Assembly: GCA_030272585.1 (NCBI GenBank)
Contig: BSYQ01000012.1
Span: 1,426,001-1,490,000, forward strand
Direction of reading: 5' to 3'
Source: Bryopsis sp. KO-2023
Taxonomy: Eukaryota > Chlorophyta > Ulvophyceae > Bryopsidales > Bryopsidaceae
DNA length: 64,000 nt
Shown here: positions 57,047 through 64,000 of the stretch, piece after piece
Layout of the letters: every line of letters begins with the position of its first letter
Position numbering within the stretch: position 1 is the stretch's first letter
Translations under genes and position numbers: made by a program
Notes under the pieces: model-generated
The model's input: only the letters and a program-made list of their open reading frames with translations
The model's database searches: none
What the model was told of the DNA's origin: nothing

Positions 57047-57566
57047 CCCCCTTGACGGGGGACATTACCGCGCTTCCCTCATCAATGCCCTTTCCCCCCC
57101 CATCCTCCTCCATTAAATTATTAAAAAAACAATCAGGAGGATGTTTAAAAAAAAAAATTGGAACAAATTTGGATTTTTGTGATATGGATCCCCAAGTCCA
57201 AAGGGAATCTCTTCCTTTTTTTTAATAGAAAAGCTTCAGATATATCTGAAGCTTACAATACCCTATATAGGGTATTCTGGCCACAAGATATCCATTGCTT
57301 GGTTTGATGGGGCCAAACCTGAACAGCCAGCTGTGCCTATTCTGGACATTTTCCAACTATTTCCTGACGATCAGGCAGAGGGGGGTTTTATTTTTTGTTT
57401 GAAACCAGTGGAAACTCCATTCACCCATCCCATCCTGTTCAGGAAAAATTCAACATTTTGAGATATGCTGAGACATATAATTCTGTGTGAGGGCCATGGA
57501 TGCATGGCTCCCCACAACCCGCAACACTAACAATCGATACATGTTTTTCACACAGCGCCCTACTGC

Positions 57567-58104
57567 CCTAATCAATTTTCAGTGCACCCCTGTGGCCTCA
57601 GTGAAAAAAAAAAAGGGAAAGGAGTTCATATGAGCTAGGGAACTCCATCTTCCAAATGGATTCCTCTGTGGAGGTTTGTTTGTTTCATGATGACCGCCTC
57701 CAAGAAATGATAAAGCTCCTGCGAAATCGAGCAGCACATTTCATAATGTAACGCAACATGAAAACTGCAAAATTTTAAACCCGATATATGCCTCTGGGGA
57801 CACTAACCACCTCTTGTGTGGTTAGTTCGAGTGGATACAGAAATGGAAATATGTCATTTCCTGTTTCGATATCTTTTCACACCACATGAAAACAAAAGAC
57901 TTTCACATATTGGAGTACAAAATAAAATCATGACTAATACCCTCTGGAACCAATCAGAACTCCAGTCTTCATTTTTAGAAAATCGAAAAAGCTTTCGGGA
58001 AGGAACCGCATTATTTGTACGTACATGGAGTTTTTATGGACTGTCTGACTTATCCCCTCTCTCCAGATATGCCAGCAGCTTGTGAAAATTGAGCCCAGCA
58101 GCAG
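57567..58104. other. 538-bp block specific to copy 2, between TGCCC repeats
   Basis: Copy 1 reads ...CTACTGCCCGACGCTGAAG. Copy 2 reads ...CTACTGCCC, then 538 bp, then TGCCCAACGCTGAAG. This is either an insertion with a 5-bp target duplication or a deletion from copy 1 between TGCCC repeats. The block starts TAATC and ends CAGCAGG, with no clear transposon termini. Confidence 0.7.
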
Positions 58105-58254
58105 GTGCCCAACGCTGAAGTAGAGGCTTCTGGTATAGACATCTCAACACTATTTCATCTTGAAGGAAATTCTCCATCCCTTTCTGAATGATGCCTTACT
58201 CCATGCACTGCATCCAAGTTTGCCTTTCTAGAATCGAGTAGACCGTTCCAGCAT

Positions 58255-60688
58255 TTGCCGTTTCCAACATTGCCTATCCCTCAGCAGTCCATACAAGGGA
58301 CGAGCAGTAATTTTCTCAACCAAATCCCTCTTGATTTCCCTCCATTGATCTGCATGATCACCCAAGGAACGACCCCCCCACAAGCATCATCTGATTATGA
58401 ATTTCCACCAAAGAGGGATGAAATCCCACTCCTGAAGGGGTTTGCATTGGTCAGTCAAGACAGCCCCACAGCTGTGGAATCCAGAGGAGAGAAATGATCG
58501 TTGGGATGACCGAGGTGCTTGGCCAGACGATGTCAGCAGCCGTATCATCAAGAATTCAGTCCTCGCGCTCCAGAAAGCCCTCAAGAGTGGTTCTTGGATT
58601 CACAATCCACAGTTCAGAGGCCAAGGGCAATGATTCCCAATTCCCAACGACGCCTGTGATCCAAGAGTACATGGTGCAATGATGGAATCTATTCCCACAG
58701 CTGGGTTCGACCCTGGGGACTGGAGTAGGGGGTTGTTGGCCCTTCCTGGAGTCATTGCCAGGAGAACATTGAGAATTTTTCCATTGGTCGTGTTGAGGCA
58801 AGAGAGTCCCAGATTCGTCTAGTAGTGGAAAGATACGAATGCAGCCATTTAAGAGCATCTCTATGGCGACCCAGAAGAGCTGTGGGTACAAAACCAACTT
58901 CGACAGCTCCATCTTTATGCATCAAAACCTGCAAAAGCATTACTTCATCAACACAAAGAAGGCCCTGATGCAATCATGCGATTGGGACGACGGGGATATG
59001 CATTTACGTAAGATCATTGTTTTTGTCCCCTCACATTTTTGGAGTAGCCATGGTTTCCTGGACACACTCCCTGGCTGTGGCTTGAGACTTGAGACTTGAA
59101 GCATTTCTTCCGAGGGCCAAAAACCACATAATAATTTTTCTGCTACGTATCGACCAGCCCGCTCCTGGAAAAGAAAGTCCACATCACCAGGGGTGAAATG
59201 CATCTCAGAGCGCTCAAAAAACTACACCTCGAGTTAAATGACTCCCCACCCAACCCAGTAGCCTGGCCAAGAAACGATTCTTTCCTGTCTTAAAACATTT
59301 CCATCGATATGATTGATTTACCAGCAGGGTTTGCGAGCAGGGTTTTGATTGCATGCAAGATGCCTGCTCCTGGATTCCATTCCAATTCTTTCCGAGTCCA
59401 TTGATCCAGCATCGCAGGATCCATGTGCTGCCAAAGAGAACGAACAAAGTTCCGGAGGCTCTCTTCACTAATGAGTTTGCCTCCTCACAGATCGACATCC
59501 TTGTAGACCCTCATTGGATATGAACACTGAAGCAATATCGCTCACTCTTTTGGAGAGCCCCGATGTAACCAACCAGGCAGCGTAAATTGTGGATGCAATT
59601 TGGCATGAAAAGCCCTTTTCAATGCTAGTGTCAAATTCCCCGATCACACAGAAACCTGGGAGGCCTCAATAGACCCATCTGATTGCATGAATTCCTTCAG
59701 CATCAATCTGGAATTAAAAAAAAAGCACAAATCATACCCTCGAAGAAACCCCATACAAACAAAAAGCAAAATCAACAGCGGTCGATCCCCGACATGGCCT
59801 CACAGTCGATGAAGACACTATTCAGGTGGGTATGCAATGTATAAAAGAAAAAAAAAGGGAAGTTTTGCCCCAATGGTGCTCACACACAAATGGAGGCACA
59901 AATGGAGCTTTTCATACAGGGGTTGGCTGACCTGAAGGGTTTGTATGATGAATGATTTCTGTGGAGGACATGTGAGCAAAATAGAGGCCGACTTTCTTTA
60001 GCACACGAAGTATTGCAGGAGCAACTCCACATCCTGATCAGTCCAAAATTTCGATCAAGAAACCATCCCAATCACAGTGAACAACAGCAGGCCGATATGA
60101 TTCTCAGTCAGGTGCACCTGGGTGTCCCGAAAAAAACAAAAAAAAACCCACCAATCAAAACATGCATTGGTTTGCAACAATTGAATGTCCACACCAAGAC
60201 CAAATCAAACATTGGAGGCCTCTTAAAAAATGCAACATACATCTGTGCATTACTGGGAAAGAGTTGCCAAAAACAGCCTGGAGTCTCAATTGGGGTTGAA
60301 CAAGGAAACCCCCAGTAAAACAGGGGACATTGTTGTTTCACAGCAGTAGCTCAGAATCTTTGTTTTAACTGTCATGTCGCCATTGAACATTTTCGAAAAC
60401 AATGGGCTACCTTTTCGCACTCACGTTTTCCACCAGGGAAAATCAATTGAATCGCCCAAATCGCCCAAAAAAAACAGCCAACAGAAAATGCGAAAGAGGG
60501 CTGCGCGGCTGGTCGCCACCACCACCTGTCCCAAGCCTTTTTGTCATTAAATTCCCAAAGATATTTTTGATGCTGCATGTCACGTCAAAAAGTCTTGGTT
60601 CGACTTGTGTTGCTCATACCAATGGCGCCGCTTGGCGTTTTGCGCGCGAAGGTTGACGGAGGAACGGAGGAAGTCTCCGGAAGCAAAA
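58255..60688 (-). pseudogene. Duplicate of the 44.9-47.1 kb gene, partly decayed
   Basis: Minus-strand blocks parallel copy 1: 60688-60573 (WYEQHKSNQDFLT), 60545-60435 (KAWDRWWWRPAAQPSFAF), about 60330-60160 (FWQLFPSNAQMYVAFFKRP) and about 58850-58560 (LLAMTPG, SIIAPCTLGSQA in part). The equivalent of the 46532-46315 exon is missing and several blocks shift frame against copy 1, so this copy is probably not functional as a whole. Confidence 0.45.
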
Positions 60689-60753
60689 CTGTAAAATAAC
60701 ACCAACACTGATCGGTCTTCATCAACAATGAAGGCACCAACAGCTATGTGTGA

Positions 60754-60783
60754 ACACAACACAACACAACACAACACAACACA
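60754..60783 (+). repeat. AACAC microsatellite, copy 2
   Basis: About five AACAC units before ATGGGGTCACTC; shorter than in copy 1. Confidence 0.9.
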
Positions 60784-61185
60784 ATGGGGTCACTCTTTGA
60801 ACGACTCACCAGATCCTCCCCTCACCGCCGCGAAGCCGTGATCGTTGTTTGCAGATGGTCGCGAGGCGGGGAACAACGATCACGGCGCTGGACGCGCTGC
60901 CATTGGAAAAAACAACAACAATCAATCGCTGCAGTATCACTTGATCATATATCGAGGTCACTCCAAACAATGTTACATCATCGACCAACGAGGGGCGCTC
61001 TAACTCCTTTACCTGGTCAGGCAGGCAGCACCAGGCCCAAGAGGCCCAGCACCACCAGACCGACAGGCGCCAGCCTTCCCCTCAACCCCCTAGACAGAAC
61101 ATGTGCTACTTTTAGACACTGAGTGCTTCATCCTTTTAATAACAATCGACAGTTTACATTTCAGAATTTCAGTAAAAATAATAAT

Positions 61186-62160
61186 TTACCTCTTCCTCCT
61201 CCTCTGAACCCTTAGGGCCCCAGGTTGCAGCAAATTCTTTGCCTGCAACCTGTTGAGGAGGTCCTGGTGGAAGATGCTTCCACCATGTTGTTCCAAGAAG
61301 GGCTGGGTGAACGAGGTGTTCAACCCAGACCCCCTTGGAACAACATCCAGCTCAGGACATGTGCATGCCTGAGCTGGAAGGACAGGGAGACATCTCCCGA
61401 GGGATGCCTCCACTGGAGCGGATGGACGGCGGTGGGCTGAAAAAATCACACAAGGTGGTAGGAATCTTAGAAATCTGTTTATCTCTTTTTTTTCAGTAAT
61501 TTTTCCACAATCAATCAAACCAGTGTTTGTTGGCTTTTCACCTCAAGACTATTTATAGTCTTAACCAATGACCTGTTCATGTCCACCATCATCCTTATAC
61601 CCATCCAGTAACTTTCCACACCACCCACAGATTCGAACTCGATACCTCTTAAACGCACCAAACTGTTGTATTGCTGGGATGCCTACACTAACCCAAGTGC
61701 TGCGCATATACGTCTCACTGACTATCACAATGCTAAGACATGCAAGCGAAGTTCCAAGTTCCGCCATGACTGTCATGGAACTTACCTCTAGTGGAGGGCT
61801 TGACATGTCGCGATGGTGGGAGGTGGGTCTTTGGGGGACGCGAACCTGGCCCCGCGGTTGCGTGCTGGGGGCCAGGTTCCATCGGGTTGGGGCCCGGAAA
61901 CATCTGCGGAAAAAACTGAAAGAAACGAAGGATGTCGACAGCAAGCATAATATTTCTCAAGCCCTTTTCGTTCCGCGGCGCAATGCATCAGAGCGAACGC
62001 CGTCCTTCTCAAAGCCGACCCCAAAAAACGATCCTACTCCTCTCTTTCTCTCCTTACCTCCTTGGCTCCAGAAATAAAAAGCTCTCAAGAGCACGCAAGG
62101 AAATCTGGAGCAGGTCGCAGGTGATGGCTGTACACTTGGGGCCTATTTCAAGTCTCATTA
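61186..62160 (-). CDS. Conserved three-exon gene, unknown, copy 2
   Basis: Parallel to 47649-48620. The last exon (about 61436-61186) is nearly identical to copy 1, including SAPVEASLGRCLPV and TSFTQPFLEQHGGSIFHQDL, and ends QRRRKR and stop. The middle exon (about 61903-61786) reads MFPGPNPMEPGPQHATAG. The first exon (about 62155-62058) is more changed: the copy-1 segment RDLLQIFLRELCNQE is CDLLQISLRALES here and the donor has moved. It may be a diverged paralogue or a copy losing its 5' end. Confidence 0.45.
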
Positions 62161-62695
62161 AATCAGCTCTTCATGCGCACCATCATCCCCTGACGGTCTA
62201 CAGCACCCAGTACTCACCAAACGCCCACCCACAGTTTCGACCTGCATACCTCTCGAACGTGCTAATCCCGGCAAGAGGCGATGAAACACCTCGCTTCTTC
62301 CAGGTGCCCTCTTGTTTTGGCTGTTGCAAACATTGTCCGCCCCCCAAACATCGATACAGAATGCTGCGGAGGCGGTAAAGTCGCGTTAGATATTTGTTGA
62401 CGTTTGATCAAGTGGAGTTGTTGCCTTTGTCTTATGGGTCTGCTCGTTTCACTTCTGAATCGGTCTGCAAGTTCTCATTGTTTTCGCCAGAGAACTTCTA
62501 CAAAACAAGAAAGCACCTGGAAGAAGCGAGGTGTTCTATCGCCTCTCGCGGGGAGTAGCACTTTCGAGAGGTATGCAGATCTAAAATGTGGGTGGGCGTT
62601 TGGAGGGTGCTGGGTGCTGTGGACGGTGCGAGGATGGGTCTGAGAATGGCGGTGCGCATGAACTGCTTATTGATTGAGACTCGAAATAGGCCCCA
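62130..62695. repeat. Inverted repeat within duplication copy 2
   Basis: The arms at about 62130-62314 and 62510-62695 match the copy-1 structure (TTTCGACCTGCATACCTC against GAGGTATGCAGATCTAAA). The arms have diverged, with the right arm changed more. Confidence 0.8.
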
Positions 62696-62973
62696 GGTTG
62701 TGGAAAGAGTTTGGCAACAGCTTTCTCATTCTTTGCTTAGGGCACAGGCTAATGGCGTTCTGGAGCGATCTTCTTTGTCGTTTGATTCTGTTTGGGATAA
62801 ACATGGGTCGAACATTGGTTTGATTGATTGTGGAAAAAAATACAGACTCGCGGAATGAAAGGTGTACAGCGACCTACTCAAGTGTACAAAAGTTCCTAAA
62901 ATTCCCTGCGTCAAAGATTGTTACACAGAAATGTGTAGGAGCAATTTTTTTTAATTCTTTTTCGCTAAATGTC

Positions 62974-63047
62974 GGACCTGTAGCTCAGTTGGTTAGAGCA
63001 CCGGTCTTATGAGCCGGAAGTCGCGGGTTCGAGCCCCGCCAGGTCCA
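62974..63047 (+). tRNA. tRNA-Ile (anticodon UAU), copy 2
   Basis: Same 74-nt cloverleaf as 49586-49659, with one substitution in the D loop (AGTTGG for AGTAGG) and all stems intact. No CCA is encoded. Unlike copy 1, it is not followed at once by a T run; the nearest is at about 63090. Confidence 0.93.
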
Positions 63048-63059
63048 CCCACTTCTTTG

Positions 63060-63345
63060 GACCACTTCTTTGGATCACCCACTGAAAACTTTTTTTATTA
63101 AGGGATCAAATCTCTTTTATATTAGTGCGGGCGTGGGCGTGCTATTAATCTTTTTTACAGCATGCCAAATCAACAACAGCCATCTAGGACAAGGTTGCGA
63201 AGAAGGCTATTTCATAGTACCTGAATTGACCGGTGAACTATGGGTGATTAAGAAACCTTTTGTGGATACTCATTCCAAAACAAGGGAGACAAATAACCGA
63301 ATTGATATTTCAAACAAAGCAAAAAAAATAAACGGTATGAATTTG
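63060..63345 (+). other. AT-rich insert after the tRNA, copy 2 only
   Basis: Absent from copy 1. A + strand frame reads through it with a hydrophobic start (LFYISAGVGVLLIFFTACQI) and then IVPELTGELWVIKKPFVD. The composition differs from the surroundings and suggests a foreign or organellar piece, but I do not recognise the protein. It is followed at 63364-63375 by the perfect palindrome CCGCTCGAGCGG. Confidence 0.35.
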
Positions 63346-64000
63346 ATGTTGCAGGGAGCTCCGCTCGAGCGGAAAGTCCGGCTGTGTGGTGGCTCAAAAA
63401 ACAAACGCTGGCTCCATCGCCGCCCCGATATGCCAGAGTGGGGGATGAATTCGATAGCCGTCACTGTTTCTGGGGCTGCATACCTCCCAGTACAGTGCCC
63501 TGAATTTTTGGTTTTGTTGTAAACTCTATAAAAAACGCTGTCATTTACCCAACAGGCTGGGTCATGGGGTATAAGAAGAGAGTATGGAAAGGACAAAGTG
63601 TCTTTGTACAATTTTGTGATATTGGACTGAATAATGTTTCCCTGTTTCAACCGCGACTCGATCACAGTTCTCTGTGTTCCTGCCCCTCCTCTTAACAGCC
63701 ACAATTGAAAATATTCTGATGCACGTTTTGCTTTGGATATACCAGGTGCTTCACCTGGATCCATCCAGCCTGCATCAGAATACTCTGTAGGTCGTTAATG
63801 AGATTCAGTCCAATTAAATGGAAATATTTCACTCGTGGCCTCGAATCCTTGCAAGGCCATGTCCACGAATGCGGGATCTTTTCGTTAATTGGGGAAGGAT
63901 TTGGATCCTCTTGATCGAGAGGCATGAAGAACCAGGAGATTTTCTTGACAAGATTTGCTTGGTTATTGGTGTCACTTTATGATTTCTTGGCCATAAGGTG

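Larger units (their letters stand above)
57047..64000 (+). repeat. Segmental duplication, copy 2 (runs off the window)
   Basis: Starts CCCCTTGACGGGGGACATTA and matches copy 1 (44183-50801) to the last base of the window. Main differences: a 538-bp block at 57567-58104 present only here, loss of the sequence equivalent to about 46255-46530, and a different insert after the tRNA (63060-63345). Confidence 0.9.

Noticed and set aside
63371-63380. RNase P RNA-like motif (GGAAAGTCCG)
   Set aside because: The short match is near a palindrome only; none of the other conserved RNase P regions follow.

Overview
This is nuclear DNA of an intron-rich eukaryote, most likely a protist or alga. Introns are pyrimidine-rich with GT-AG ends, there is a nuclear-type tRNA without an encoded CCA, and the transposon set (Ty3/gypsy, hAT, CACTA, PiggyBac-like) is eukaryotic. 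The species cannot be named from the sequence. There are no operons, CRISPR arrays or bacterial features.

Layout. 0-7 kb is gene territory: the 3' part of a WDR74/Nsa1-type WD40 gene (ribosome biogenesis) and an ankyrin-repeat gene with one repeat per exon, both on the + strand. 7-15 kb is mostly unrecognised AT-rich DNA with one solo LTR. 15-22.5 kb is a DNA-transposon graveyard: a decayed PiggyBac-like transposase on the minus strand, split by a 1.3-kb foldback hAT element, then a CACTA element that itself holds a solo LTR, then another solo LTR. 22.5-40.1 kb is a stack of insertions: a ~300-bp repeat holds a small hAT element, which holds a young Ty3/gypsy chromovirus (Ty3-A), one of whose LTRs holds a second, 12.1-kb Ty3/gypsy element (Ty3-B). 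Ty3-B has six separate reading frames, three of them without a recognised function. Exact target-site duplications fix the order of insertion.

40-44 kb has a decayed SANT/trihelix-like gene and little else. 44.2-50.8 kb and 57.0-64.0 kb are two direct copies of one segment (the second runs off the window). Each carries a tRNA-Ile(UAU), two spliced-looking minus-strand genes of unknown function, an AACAC microsatellite and an internal inverted repeat. Between the copies sit a damaged TauD-type dioxygenase gene (minus) and, divergently, a + strand gene whose last three exons are a tandem exon triplication.

The strongest leads are the accessory proteins and split layout of Ty3-B, two independent insertions of one hAT family at almost the same position in two copies of one repeat, the foldback hAT with tRNA-like promoter boxes, and the uneven conservation inside the segmental duplication.
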